From assembly GCA_016647705.1 (NCBI GenBank), contig CM028335.1:7332579-7396578 (forward strand): 64,000 bases of DNA, written 5' to 3'. Source of the stretch: Eucommia ulmoides (Eukaryota; Streptophyta; Magnoliopsida; Garryales; Eucommiaceae). Every line of letters starts with the position of its first letter. Position 1 is the first letter of the stretch. Position numbers and translations under genes: made by a program. Positions 9,943 to 21,008 of this stretch are shown here, in pieces. The notes beneath the pieces are model-generated. The model made no database searches. It was given only the letters and a program-made list of their open reading frames with translations, and was not told the origin of the DNA.

Positions 9943-10483
9943 TTAGAACACGTACCTGGGAGGTGAAACAATCTTGCCTCCGAGTGAAGTCGACGGTGAT
10001 GGATCTAATTTATTTGAGACTTGGGTTGCCTCCCAAGAAACACTTGGTTTATTATCCTCGGCCTGACACAGAGAAGGGCTCATCAAAGAGCGGCTTCCGC
10101 CCATAGTAAGTGTCATACAACACCACATATGGGTCTTGATTCAAAATGCCCTCAAGATTAGCGAGATTTGGCAATGATTAACCCGAGCTCTTAATGTGAC
10201 TCGTCTTTGGCTCATATGCATGGTTGGCCGGAATGAATGGTGTTGAAGGCGGTGGAGGACAAGTGAGCCACATCGAATCCTCATAGATGTGATCGTCTTG
10301 GATTAGTGGTGGCATCATAATGTGGATCTCTAATGGTGAAGAATCAGAATCTTCGATCCATGCTTGGGTTTTCTCCTCAATAGAATCATCATCATAAAAT
10401 GCACCCAAATTCCTCCCGCTCGTATCCGGTTCCTCCTGGTGGCTTTCAATGCATGTGGCGTATGTGTCTCTCAGTACCACCAT
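9943..10483 (-). pseudogene. Conserved orphan ORF of gag/pol-less LTR element
   Basis: I do not recognise the product. It starts with ATG at 10483 (MVVLRDTYATCIESHQEEP), passes an acidic low-complexity part, then SMWLTCPPPPSTPFIP near residues 76-91, a stop at 10178, and continues after it as NLANLEGILNQDPYVVLYDT and YYGR, ending near SPPRYVF at about 9943. The same blocks in the same order occur at 63278-63835 in a second element, so this is a real protein family member rather than a chance frame. It occupies the place of gag-pol, between primer binding site and 3' untranslated region. Several stops and a frameshift make this copy non-functional. No catalytic motif or zinc knuckle is visible. 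Confidence 0.6.
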
Positions 10484-10802
10484 TTTTTAATCTGCCTGAA
10501 TATAGCATATAAGTTGACCGATTTGTATCTGAATAGACGTTATGGACGCATCAATTTCAGCGCAGGACGTCGGGAAATGATGGTTCGAAAACCAAATAAG
10601 CAACTCCTTCTATCAATCCCAATCACAATAAAACAGCTCGGAATCTCGTTGAAAGAAATGCTACAATACTTGTTGATCTAACATCTTTAAGTACCTTGTA
10701 GGAAAAACAAACTACAAACAAAAATTATAAACAAAATAAATACTTACATTAAAATCAAGTTACTTACTCACAATATCAACAACAATCTAAAAACCAATCT
10801 CC

Positions 10803-10821
10803 GGCAATAGCGCTAAAAATT
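10803..10821 (-). other. Primer binding site, minus-strand LTR element
   Basis: Directly inside the LTR, the minus strand reads AGCGCTATTGCCGGAGATT. This is a variant of the TGGCGCCGTTGCCGGGGA primer site used by Athila/Tat elements (tRNA-Asp-like). It fixes the element's orientation as minus and 10822-12158 as its 5' LTR. Confidence 0.65.
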
Positions 10822-12158
10822 TGGTAGTGGAATATTACGTCTCCACTTTCACCGCAAGTATACGGGTCGAGTTTTAGTATAATGAGAAGAGTAGGATTGT
10901 CGTATCCATTGGGATTGGATTAGAATTGCCGTTAAGTATCGCGATTGTCATAACCTAACTTTATCTAGGTGACTCAATTTATTATTTTTGTTAATAAAAT
11001 ATACTAAATTAAGCTAATTAAACTAATTAAACTAATATGATGTTAAATGGAGTATATTGTCTAGGAATTAACTTAATTCATTTAACAGTGTTTGTTTTAG
11101 TCTAGTTTACATTAACGACATTCAAATCTATCAGATAATCTAGGTATCGAAAACTCACTCACTACCTCTCCTGAGTATAAAGTGAATGAATATGAGACTT
11201 CGTGTCAATGCCAAAGTCCCCCTCTAGCATCTATACGATACTTGGTCACATGAGTCTCGCCCCAACCTCACGGATTGTACACTTTCTAATACCCTCCCGG
11301 GTCATTAGATCATCGCATTGTGTTTAAACCTTAATCCAAATTTGGGGTTATCTCTCCCGAGTGTCAAACCCCAATTTCTCAAACCAACCACAATACCATA
11401 ACACGCATATAATGATTGTAATAAAATGGTAAACATAATCGAATATGGATGAAAAATCGATAACGAAACAAAGATTAAACAAACAACGTTTTTATAAACA
11501 AATCGCTCTTTAGACAATATATGTTTAGCTACACATGGCCGTAGCCCTATATTCAACAATACACAAGCTAAACATAGACAAAACTATCAACCAAAACTAA
11601 GAAATAAAGAGAGAAACAAGGAAACTAGATGTTATCCAAAGAATCGACGCTAAAACCGCTTCGAGATCTTTCATCTTTTTGGCTTTGTGATCTTCTCTTG
11701 GTTAATAGGGTTTGTAACTAAAAAATTAGTCCCAGAAACATTCTTGGTATGTTGGGAGAAGAGGGAATATATAAGGGATAAAAAATATCAACAAAAAAAT
11801 ATCCCAAAATATCTAAAACATGTCGGACCGCTACAGCGGTGGGAAGTCAGTAGGGTCACTGACGGATGTCTGCTGCAGCGGTGATTCCCACCACTGTAGC
11901 GGTGGGCAAGCAAAAGGGTACTATTCTATTGACTGTTGCAGTAGTGGGCTTAAAATCCTGCACTTTCTTTCTTTGCTCGTTTTCCATCGTTCTTCCACCG
12001 ATTTGCTCGTTTATGGACTGTTTTCATCCCTTTTCGTCCCAAACACCTAATTTATAACAAAATAAATAAAAATGTATTAACACATATTAAAACACTATAA
12101 TAACACTTGAAAACTACTAAAACCGATTTGGAAATATATAGACAAATTTCACCTATCA
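10822..12158 (-). mobile_element. 5' LTR of minus-strand LTR element
   Basis: On the minus strand it starts TGATAGGTGAAATTTG at 12158 and ends CCACTACCA at 10822, next to the primer binding site. It includes the shared blocks CTCCCGAGTGTCAAA and CTCACTCACTACCTCTCC. A palindrome cluster lies at 11820-11955. It pairs with the truncated LTR at 7534-8427. Confidence 0.8.
11820..11955. repeat. Second LTR palindrome cluster
   Basis: Copies such as CCGCTACAGCGGT and TGCTGCAGCGGTG alternate with GGGAAGTCAGTAGGG-type spacers. It is the 5' LTR counterpart of 8058-8205, with fewer and more decayed copies. Confidence 0.7.
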
Positions 12159-12486
12159 CACACACACACACATGTGTATATTTTTAATTTAGGTCAATTT
12201 TAATGAATCTACATATCGAGGGAAACGATCTCCCTCCTAAGGCGCTCAAGTAGAATGCATAGAGATTTTCACCTTATTTTGTCTACTCATTAAATTTACC
12301 ACAAGTTTATTAAAAAATATCTAATTTATAAACGAAATTTTCGGCATAATAACATATTATTTTTTTAATACATAAATAAGATTTATAAAGATGAAAGTTC
12401 ACAACATGGAAATAAATACAAGAAGTTAAAAAATAAATACAAAAAATAAAAGCATGAAAAGGCGCAGAACAAGAAAATAAATGCAG
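12159..12486. other. AT-rich noncoding flank
   Basis: It begins with a short CA microsatellite (12157-12171) and continues as AT-rich sequence. I see no gene or recognised element in it. Confidence 0.5.
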
Positions 12487-12668
12487 GAAAATAAACCAAT
12501 TTTAAAGTGTTCCTTGGAATGTCCTCTTAGTTTTTTTTTTTTTTTTTTCAATTTTAGGTCCTCCTTTAAAGCGGTTTAAATGAAAAATAAAAATGTGGTA
12601 AGAGAGTTGAGAAACTTACCTTAACTTGGAGAGTTTCTTCTCTTCTTCCTTTCTCCTCTAAAGAACGG
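12487..12668 (+). repeat. ~180-bp direct repeat, left copy, flanking MULE
   Basis: It runs from GAAAATAAACCAATTTTAAA to CTCCTCTAAAGAACGG and is repeated in the same orientation at 40768-40950 with scattered substitutions and small indels (T-run length, an extra TCTTATT). The two copies bracket the whole MULE composite. Confidence 0.8.
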
Positions 12669-13569
12669 AATTTTTAATTAGACAACCACTTTTATATAAG
12701 ATATTAGAATGGGCCCCAATAGTTAAACCCAACAAAGAAAAACCCATCTAATTATTTATATTTAGAGAAAACCCCAAAAAACACAATATATCTCTTCACG
12801 CGCGGCTTGGGCTTGGCAAGAATCAGAGGTTTCATGTATTTTTGGAAATAATATCAAGCTAAACAAGAAAATAGCAATCAAATTCACTCATTCAAAGCTG
12901 CAAAAATGGAAGATCTTGCGTTGATTATACCTTCTATTCCTATTTTCTCTTGCCCTAAATTGCAAATAAACAAAGTGGGTAACCCTAATTTTACCAATTT
13001 ATGATTCAACTGTTGTGGCGGTGGTGACGACATTGATGGTTGAGCAGTAGATCTTGGTTCCCAGGTCGTATTTCTTACATTTATTTATCAGGTTTAAGTT
13101 TTTTGTTACTGTTTTGAAAAATTAGGAAAAAAACATGAACCGAGATTCTATTTTCATCTTAAAATTATTGGACAAAATCTGGAAACTGTTGAAAAAGTTA
13201 CGATTTTTCCCCTGTTTGAATCGCAGCCTGGAGTTCAAGTACCTTAATTATTTTTTCTCTCTCTCATGATAAGTAAATGTGTGTGTGTGTACAAATGGAA
13301 TATATTGTTTGAGCTAGAGCTGAATCAAATCATCACTATGACGGTTTTGTGATTACTACATTTTACTCCCTGACATTTTACTACATTTTATTCTATCCCA
13401 GAAATTTCTTCTTCGAATTACTTAGACTTCAGTTGTTGGTTAATGTTATTCAAACGAGTTAAAACTCAATTTTTGTAATTGGGTTTAGGATACAAAATGT
13501 GCTCAATATTCAATGGATGGATTGAATATTTTACTATACAGTTATAATTGGTTGATTTTTATTGCACAG

Positions 13570-13766
13570 TTTTCATGAATTGAATATTGATGTACAGTTA
13601 TAATCAGTTGTATATCTGATGCACAACTTATAATTGGTTAAATATTACTCTACATTTATTATTAGTTGAATATTTTACTGTACAATTATAATTTGCTTTC
13701 ATGTTTCCATTCTGATTTTTCTGAACTGGCATGTGTATTTAGTTTAATTTTTTTGGATTTTTGGAA
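13570..13766 (+). repeat. Internal direct duplication in MULE left arm, copy 1
   Basis: About 195 bp, from GTTTTCATGAATTGAATATT to a TTTTGGATTTTTGGA end, recur at 14147-14343 with scattered substitutions. The arm also holds degenerate repeats built on TACAGTTATAATTGGTTGAA, continuing to 14845. Confidence 0.75.
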
Positions 13767-13865
13767 ATCAACACTTCAAAGGTAAAATAATATTTAATAG
13801 TAATTATTGTGGCCCGCCGTTTGTGTTTAATGTTTCTGTTTCCATATTTCTGATTCTATTCCAAA

Positions 13866-14113
13866 GGTGACGTTTGTTTATTGCTATTATTCCTAGATTT
13901 GGAATAAAGGGGTGTTTCTTTTTAATATGTTCTGCTCCAAAATTTTTAGAATAAATTTCAGGAACAAAAGGAAATTTTTTTCTATCATTCTTGTTCCCTC
14001 AAAAAGTAGGGGTAAAAATAAATATGAACAAAAAAGATAAAATTTGTGGGAACAGATTCCCAGATTTTTGTTCCCATTTTTTTCTGGGAACAGAACACTA
14101 TACAAATGCCACC
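13866..14113. mobile_element. Possible MITE with 12-bp terminal inverted repeats
   Basis: Ends read GGTGACGTTTGT and, inverted, GGTGGCATTTGT, with 248 bp between their outer edges. The inside has paired TTCCCA and GGGAACAG stretches. It lies between the two copies of the 195-bp duplication. No clean target duplication is visible at its edges, so this could be a decayed hAT-like MITE or coincidence. Confidence 0.4.
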
Positions 14114-14146
14114 ATAGACTCTGTTTGTTTAGCATTCTTATTCTCA

Positions 14147-14343
14147 GTTTTCATTAATTGAATATTGATGTACAGTTATAATCAGTTGTATATCTGATGC
14201 TCAACTTATAATTGGTTGAATATTACTCTATATTTATTATTAGTTGAATATTTTATTGTATTGTTATAATTAGCTTTCATGTTTCCATTCTGATTTTTCT
14301 GAACTGGAATGTGTATTTAGTTTATATTTTTGAATTTTTGGAT
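14147..14343 (+). repeat. Internal direct duplication in MULE left arm, copy 2
   Basis: Second copy of the segment at 13570-13766, in the same orientation, separated from it by 380 bp that contain the MITE-like segment. Confidence 0.75.
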
Positions 14344-14864
14344 AGTAAATTTTTGGAGTAGGCTCGGTTATTCCAATCATTTGTATTGCTATTGCCTTAT
14401 GCCAATTTAGTAGCATAACTCTACCCCAAGAATCTGATTCAATGGATTTTTTTACTCGGCACATTAATAATCTGCACGTTGATAACCCCCTTGTGTTGGT
14501 GTCATAGGAGGTTTTAACAATTCTGATTGTGTAAGAAACGTCTCATTTTTTTCTATATAAACATATATAACTGGAAAAAAAATGGGTAAAAACCCTTAGT
14601 TTGAAAGTTTTGATTTGATTGGAGCAGAATCTGTTTAAAAGTCACTGTGCATTTTTTATTTGAGTGAATATTAATGTGCAATTATAATTGATTGAATATT
14701 ATTTCTACATTTATAATTGGTTCAATATTCACTGTACAGTTATAATTGGTTGGATATTTACTGTACAGTTATAATCGTTGAATAATTGATATGGAACTTA
14801 TAATTGGTTAATTGTTTCGATGTACAGTTATAAATGTTGAATATTTTCTTATTTTAACCAGGAA

Positions 14865-15951
14865 ATGGAAAATTGGACGACCATACTTGTGGTTAAACAC
14901 ATGGGAACCACACACATTTTTTATATTGATAGCACTTCAACCATTGAGGATTTATTTGACCGCGTGTGCGATAAGTATATGGGGTTGTGTATGAGAAATT
15001 TCAAGTACTCTTATTCAATCCCCAACCACCCTGATTGTTATTTAGGAGACTTAGAGTCATTATGCAATCTTCGAAAAATTTTAAAAAGTCTTAATTTGGA
15101 ATGTATTGATTTATCCATACAGTTGATGCATGTTGGAGATAATAGCGGAGATGCAATAGGAACTGACACTGAATATTACAACGAAGACCTAGGGAGTGAC
15201 GAAGATGAAAATGTGTTGGTACCGTACTGCCTAAACAAGTCGACAACAATGTCTGCTGATTGGTGGTGTTTAATTTGTAAGGCAAGGCAAATTTTTAAAG
15301 GTGGGGTTAATGATTTTAGAGAATGCTTGATAAAATATTTTATTGAAATTGGTTTGAAATTCGATTACCATAAGAACGAACCATCTCGCGTTGTTGCATA
15401 CTGTGTATATAAGGTTGAGCAGGGATGTGAATGGTTCATACGTGCCAGCATCGATAGTAAGAATGAATATTTTTACATCAAGAAAATAAACAATATTCAC
15501 ACATATGGTGCTGCATTCCGTACTAGAAATAATGGTAGGATTAATTCCCAAGTTGTGTCGAGTTGTATAAAAAACACGTTAAAGGTTCAACCACAAAAAC
15601 GTTCCATTGACGTCGTCAAAGAATTTAAAAATAACTATGGGTTGGACATAAGTTATCACCATGCATGGTGGGGGGTTGAAAAAATGAGAGAAGATGTTTT
15701 TGGGAATTATCATAGTGGTTATGACGAGTTGAGATGGTACAAAGAAGCGTGCATGGAGACAAACCCCGGAACCTGTTTTAAAATTGAATGTAATATAAGT
15801 ATTGGTTGTTTTAACTGAATTTTTGTTTCATTCGGGGCTAGCATAGCTGGTTTTAAATATGTACGACCTCTACTATTTCTTGACGGAACATTTCTGAAAG
15901 TAAAGTATAAAGGTATGCTACTTGGCGTGATCGGCAAAGATGGGAATAATG
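14865..15951 (+). pseudogene. MuDR-type MULE transposase, exon 1
   Basis: The frame from MENWTTILVV carries an N-terminal ubiquitin-like part, an acidic linker (residues ~95-120) and the MuDR DNA-binding region with CEWFIRAS, THGA-like YGAAFR and a helical basic segment. A TGA at 15816-15818 interrupts the frame at a place where the family usually has Arg (CGA), after which it continues as FVSFGASIAGFKYVRPLLFL and DGTFLK. That DGT holds the first catalytic Asp of the MULE DDE domain. The exon ends at a GT donor (AATAATG, then GTAAGC) at 15951. Transposases of this family cut and paste DNA at terminal inverted repeats in the nucleus. This copy is dead. Confidence 0.88.
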
Positions 15952-16135
15952 GTAAGCTGGGTAAAAATTCTAGTTATTTTTTCGATGTTCTAATCAATTA
16001 TATTTTGTATTGTATCTAATGTAATTTTTGCTGTACAGGGACGACTGTAATTATTACTATTTTTTTAATCATATTATTCGATGTACAGTAAACAATGCAT
16101 TTCTGAATGACTAAAGTTTTGTCATTTTCTGACAG

Positions 16136-16564
16136 GTATATATCCATTGGCTTTTGGAATCGTTAACTCTGAAATGGAAGTCCACTGGGAATGGTATCTA
16201 ATACAACTAGTTAACGTTATCCCACCGGAACGAGTCATGACATTCATATTTGATCGACATGCTGGGTTAATAAAAGTTGTGAAGATGGTATTCCCAGATG
16301 CATTCAATTCATTTTGTTTGAACAACTTAACAATGAATTTGAAGGAAAAAATTGGAGCTCAATCACCAGTGGTAAAACAACGGTTGTTATGGTTGTTACG
16401 TGAGTGTTACAAAGCAAAAACATAGTTCGAATTTTACGCATTATTGGCAGAACTAAAAAACGAGGGGTCCAAATATATTTATGATTGGGTGGATGATTTG
16501 CCATGAGAGAATTGAACAAAAGCGTTCGTCAATGGTCGAAGATACGGGGAATTGACATCCAACG
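16136..16564 (+). pseudogene. MULE transposase, exon 2 up to the Tekay insertion
   Basis: After an intron with donor at 15952 and acceptor CTGACAG, the frame resumes in phase as GIYPLAFGIVNSE, then HWEWYLIQL and FIFDRHAGL, whose Asp is the second catalytic residue. The usual His/Cys block reads FCLNNLTMNL, with Asn where His is common. In-frame stops: TAG at 16423, then TGA codons where PREN-Trp is expected near 16503-16515. The exon stops at 16564 in the TSN block, where a Ty3/gypsy element inserted with target duplication CAACG. The reading resumes at 30358. Confidence 0.88.
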
Positions 16565-16861
16565 TGTAAGACCTAAATCGTAGCACATACGTCATTAATA
16601 GATGTATTTTAGAGCATCGGGAAAGTGGGGGAAATTTTTTTGTTAATTTAAAGTCCAAATAAAAAGTTTAGGGGTAAAAATTGAAAATTTAGAAAGATTA
16701 AATTTAAATTGGGATTCAAATTTTCCATTCAATTTATAAAATTTTAACTATTAGGGATCAAATTACAAATTTAGAAAATGTTAAAAATGAAACTTTAACT
16801 AGAAAAGAGACTTTAAGAAATTAGAGGGAGAAAAGAGAAATTTAACAAAAGTTTTTTTTTT

Positions 16862-16903
<42 letters not shown>

Positions 16904-17029
16904 CATACGTCGTGCGTGTGTGCAGTGAGACTGCCGGAAGGGAGAGAATGAGAGAGGCAACATGGTATGCTAGGACCAATTTCTACCACTTATTTCATGC
17001 AATATATACTCACTCATGCATGTGTAATG

Positions 17030-17031
<2 letters not shown>

Positions 17032-17071
<40 letters not shown>
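17032..17071 (+). repeat. Poly-A run of 40 bases
   Basis: An uninterrupted A tract inside the 5' LTR. The corresponding position in the 3' LTR (near 27914) has only about nine A residues, so the tract expanded in one LTR after insertion or is an assembly uncertainty. Confidence 0.9.
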
Positions 17072-17074
<3 letters not shown>

Positions 17075-18721
17075 CCATCAAATCTGAAAATTAAGAAATT
17101 CTAGAGAGAGAGAGAGAGAGGACCGGAGCAAGGGGGGTCATCGAACTTCCTTGAATCGGCGTTCTTCCGGCGATGGGTGGGGGAAATTAGCGTGCATGTG
17201 TGTGGGGTAGTTTGAGTGTGTTCTGCTCTCCGTTCGTTGACTACTCTCCGGTGATCGTGGGATGGATTGATCGTTGCCGTTCGGTTCGGTGCGGGATCAA
17301 CGGTCGTGGAGTGTGATCGTCAACCCTGTAAAAACATTGCCGTTCGTTGTCGTCTATTTGGTACGTAATTGTGTGAAATCTTTTTCTAATTATTCTTGGT
17401 GAGTGTATGCATGCATGGGTGTTGCGAGTTCGGTCGGTAAACTTTCGACAGTGGGGTATGTGTGCTCTGTTTTCTCTTATGGGTATATCAGTGTGTGTGT
17501 GTCGGATCCAACAATGGAGCGTGTGGTTGGCTAGTCAGCAGTGAAATGTTCGATTGGTTGTGTGTATGTATATGATCAACCGTTAAGTTCTTGCCATGCA
17601 TGTGGGTGTGGGTGTGCTCCAACCTTACGACTGTGAACGGTCGCTGATCCTCAGGCACCGTTTGTGTGTGTGTCCATGTGGGTGTTCTGATTTTCATCGT
17701 GTATGTGGGTGTGTGTTTAAATCAGTTGTGTGTGCATGGGTGTGCCATTCGGTTTCCATGGTTGGTGTATGTGTGATCGTCGGTTTCAGGTTGGTCGATG
17801 TGTGATCAATGTTTGGTCGTTAGGGTGGGAGAGAGTGGTTGTAGGTGTGCATCGGCTGAACACCAAAACGAAACAGAAACAGGAAACCAGAACCGAAAAA
17901 TTAAAAAAAATAAAAAAAAATGAAGAAAAGAAAAATTTCACAAATAACCCCAACAAAATTTAAAATTCATCTCGCGGCCCGTGAACGGTTCGGAATGGGT
18001 AACCTTGTTATTGTTAAGTTATTTTTGTTTATTAAAGCAATTTTAGCATCAAAATTTTGTAACCGGAATAATAAATTTGGGACCGTCGTATTACTAAATT
18101 TTATACAGTATTTTTTAACGAAATGAAAATTAACTGAATAATAATTTTATATAATAAAATGTGGGGACAGGAAAATAATGAAACTTAGGGCCTGCATTTC
18201 ATGATTAGTGGATTTTACATAAAATATTAATTTATGCCATGTCACTATTAGGTTCGCAGGCACCGGAATCTTGGAGATAGTAGTCAGTAGAAGTTTTGCG
18301 GAGCGGTTAGCCAGGTGAGTGTACTGTCTTCTTATAAATCTATTTTCAAATATATGATGGAATAAATGTGTTTACTTAAAATTTGATGAATTTATAACTT
18401 ATGTGGATCAAGTGGATTTGGGTATTTTGGAAATGTGTATTTCGTTGGTTTTAAACAGAGGGTGGAAAAATGATAGTTGGATTAAATCGATTTTGGAGGT
18501 AGAGGTCGATGTTATTGATTTGCAGTTGGACGATATTGTTATTGATTTGACGATGTTGTTGATTTTATCTGCTTCGGCAGAGCGTTGATTATTTATTGAG
18601 TTGTAATTTGATGATGAGGTTATTGATTTGATGATGCTGTTGATTGTGGACAGAGTTGTTGTTGTTAAGGTGGGAATGAGTTGTTGTTGTTGAGGTAAGG
18701 TAGAAGTTGGTGTTGGATATT

Positions 18722-18822
18722 CACCTGCTTTTCATAGTTCAGCAGAGCAGTGTTTCACCCGCTTGGCATAGCCCAGCGGAGCGTTGTTCACCTGCTCGGC
18801 ATAGTCCAACAGAGCGTTGTTA
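18722..18822 (+). repeat. ~33-bp tandem repeat in LTR, three copies
   Basis: Units follow the pattern CACCYGCTYGGCATAGTCC, then AACAGAGCGTTGTT. The 3' LTR has a single copy (29577-29610) and the solo LTR at 36068-38941 has four (38087-38222). Confidence 0.8.
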
Positions 18823-19104
18823 TGTCCCGCTAGGAAGGCTTATCCTACGGGTGGTACGGTACTATTGCAACTCCCGATTGTGAGGTTAAAACGATCACAT
18901 GGCTAGCCGGGGTGTGATGTGTTGTGGTGTGATATGGTGTGGTGTGGTGTGATGTGGTATCGTATATAGTGTTTTGCCGTATATGGTGATTGGGATGAGT
19001 ACCTTTATACATATTCTTTTATACTGGATTGGTATGTTCTGATTTCATTATACTATATGGTTAATTGAATTATTCTGGTTAATTTCATTGTTTAGTTGGG
19101 ATGC

Positions 19105-19135
<31 letters not shown>

Positions 19136-19596
19136 GTTGATTTTTGTGGTAATAGGAAAAATGTGTTTTCCTTGTGGTATGAGACATTTGTATATTATGA
19201 GATTTTTATTTGATATGTGATATTTATATGTTTTATGTTTGATCCATCTAAAATATTTTTATTAAGAAGGCAGTATACTTGCAGGTACAACATCTAAGAG
19301 TCGGTCCCCTACTGGCACTAAGTAGAGTCTGGCGATGGTATAGTATGGAAGTATTTTGGAAGGAGTTGTCTGAGGCGAACCTGTGAGAGCTTCATTATTG
19401 TTATAATTTTGTTGTTATTAAAATTCAGGGACGGGTGTATCCCCAGTTAGAGATGATATATATGGTTAGAATTTGTGGTTGTATATTTATGTATGCACTT
19501 TGTCGTTTGCTAGTTGGTTCGATGTTCTATTGATGTCGTGTCGACATCACGCCGGCCCCAGGGTGATGGAGTTTCGAGGTAGGGTTTAACAATTTG

Positions 19597-19608
19597 TAGT
19601 ATCAGAGC
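19597..19608 (+). other. Primer binding site (initiator tRNA-Met type)
   Basis: TAGTATCAGAGC lies five bases after the 5' LTR and differs by one base from TGGTATCAGAGC, the complement of the initiator tRNA-Met 3' end used by many plant LTR elements. Confidence 0.8.
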
Positions 19609-19830
19609 CTAGGTTATAGGTTCCGTAGACTTGCCAGTTGTTGTGTCAGTAGAGGACCATGAGATAGAAGACGTGTCAGTCGTCTAGTCAGTAGGGGACT
19701 TTGAGATAGGGTGTCGGTGAGTGATTTTGGTACTTGTGTAATAGTTATTTAACGTAAATTAATTACTATCATTTTCCTGGTTGGCCTAGTTGGTTGGTTG
19801 TTGAGTTGAATTTTATTGCAGATAATAGGT

Positions 19831-21008
19831 ATGGAGCGTGGGAACGAAAGCTCTGGGAGTGTGGGACCCTAGAGGCTAGTGGAACCCCCGGGACAAGTGG
19901 AACCCCAAGGACAGGGTAATAGGCTGGAAGGGAGTTTAGATGCGGTGGAAAGAATTTTGCAGGCTACTACCCAGCTGACGGAGCAGCAAGCGAGGATAAT
20001 GGAAAGTCAAAAGGCCCAAAGTAATACTTCCACATCTCAGGCGGTACGATTGAAGAGATTCAAGGAGTTGGACCCTCCGATTTTCACCGGGACGGCGGGT
20101 CCAGCTGATGCGGAGAATTGGATTAGAGGGGTGGGCCACGTATTTGAGGCGATGGGGATTGTCAACGATAGTCGAGTTCCCCTTTCTACTTTTCAGCTGA
20201 GGGAAGAAGCCGAGCATTGGTGGGAGGAAATGAAGAGACTGATTACCGGTTCTGGCAAAGAGATCACGTGGAATCGTTTTGTTACCGCGTTCAATGAGGA
20301 ATATTTCCCCGAGTCGTATTGATTCTAGATGGAGGAGGAATTTATAGTTATGAAACAGGGGAAGCTGACAGTTCAACAATACGAAGTCAAATTTGATGCT
20401 TTATCTTGTTTTGCCCTTGATTTGGTAAAAACGGAAGAGGCAAAATGCAAACGCTTTCAAAATGGGCTCAATTTAGAAATTCGTTCCAGTTTGACTAGCA
20501 GACAGATTAAGAATTATGCAGAGTTGGTGAATACAGCAAAACTAGTAGAGAGAGATGTTCAAGAAGACGCCGAAAGTCGTGAGCAACACAAAAAGAGCAA
20601 ATATGAGTCGGCTAGCAGATTTTTGGGTGGCACTTTACAGGGGCGATATCGCGACCGCCAGTTGCTCGGGCCCCGTCGTTTGGCCAATCCGTTAGGATCC
20701 GTGGTCCCCGACACTCATACTCCAGGCGACAACAGAGTGTATTGAAATCTAGTGTTGGTCCGCAGAGACAGAGAAGGAATCAGTCGTCTAGCCAAGCGGG
20801 AGTAGGTAGATGCTATCAGTGTGGATCACCGGATCACTTCATCAGAGACTGTCCCAGGAGAGGACCGACATGTTTTCGTTGTCATGAACTGGGTTATATA
20901 TCGACGAACTGTCCAAAATTTGCTTCTACATCTGTACCTGTCACGAGCAGTATGGGTAATGCTGGTCCTAGTACTGCCCAAGGGCGTGGTAGAGGATCTG
21001 CTGGTTGA
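19831..21008 (+). pseudogene. gag of Tekay-like element
   Basis: The frame starts at MERGNESSGS (19831), with a TAG at 19870. It continues through the capsid region (PIFTGTAGPADAENWI, REEAEHWWEEM, TAFNEEYFPE), meets TGA and TAG at 20320-20328, and goes on in the same frame (KQGKLTVQQYEVKFDALS) before a frameshift near 20700-20742. The shifted frame has two CCHC-like knuckles, CYQCGSPDHFIRDC and CFRCHELGYISTNC (second knuckle with Tyr before Ile where Gly-His-x is usual). Gag forms the virus-like particle. With at least three stops and one frameshift this copy makes no full product. Confidence 0.85.

Larger units (their letters stand above)
16565..19591 (+). mobile_element. 5' LTR of the Tekay-like element
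   Basis: It begins TGTAAGACCTAAATCG and ends TTTAACA, with 3027 bp that match 27469-30357. Simple repeats differ between the two LTRs: (AT)n at 16864-16897, a 40-A run at 17032-17071, (TA)n at 19104-19133. It also has three copies of a ~33-bp unit (18722-18822) where the 3' LTR has one. Confidence 0.9.
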
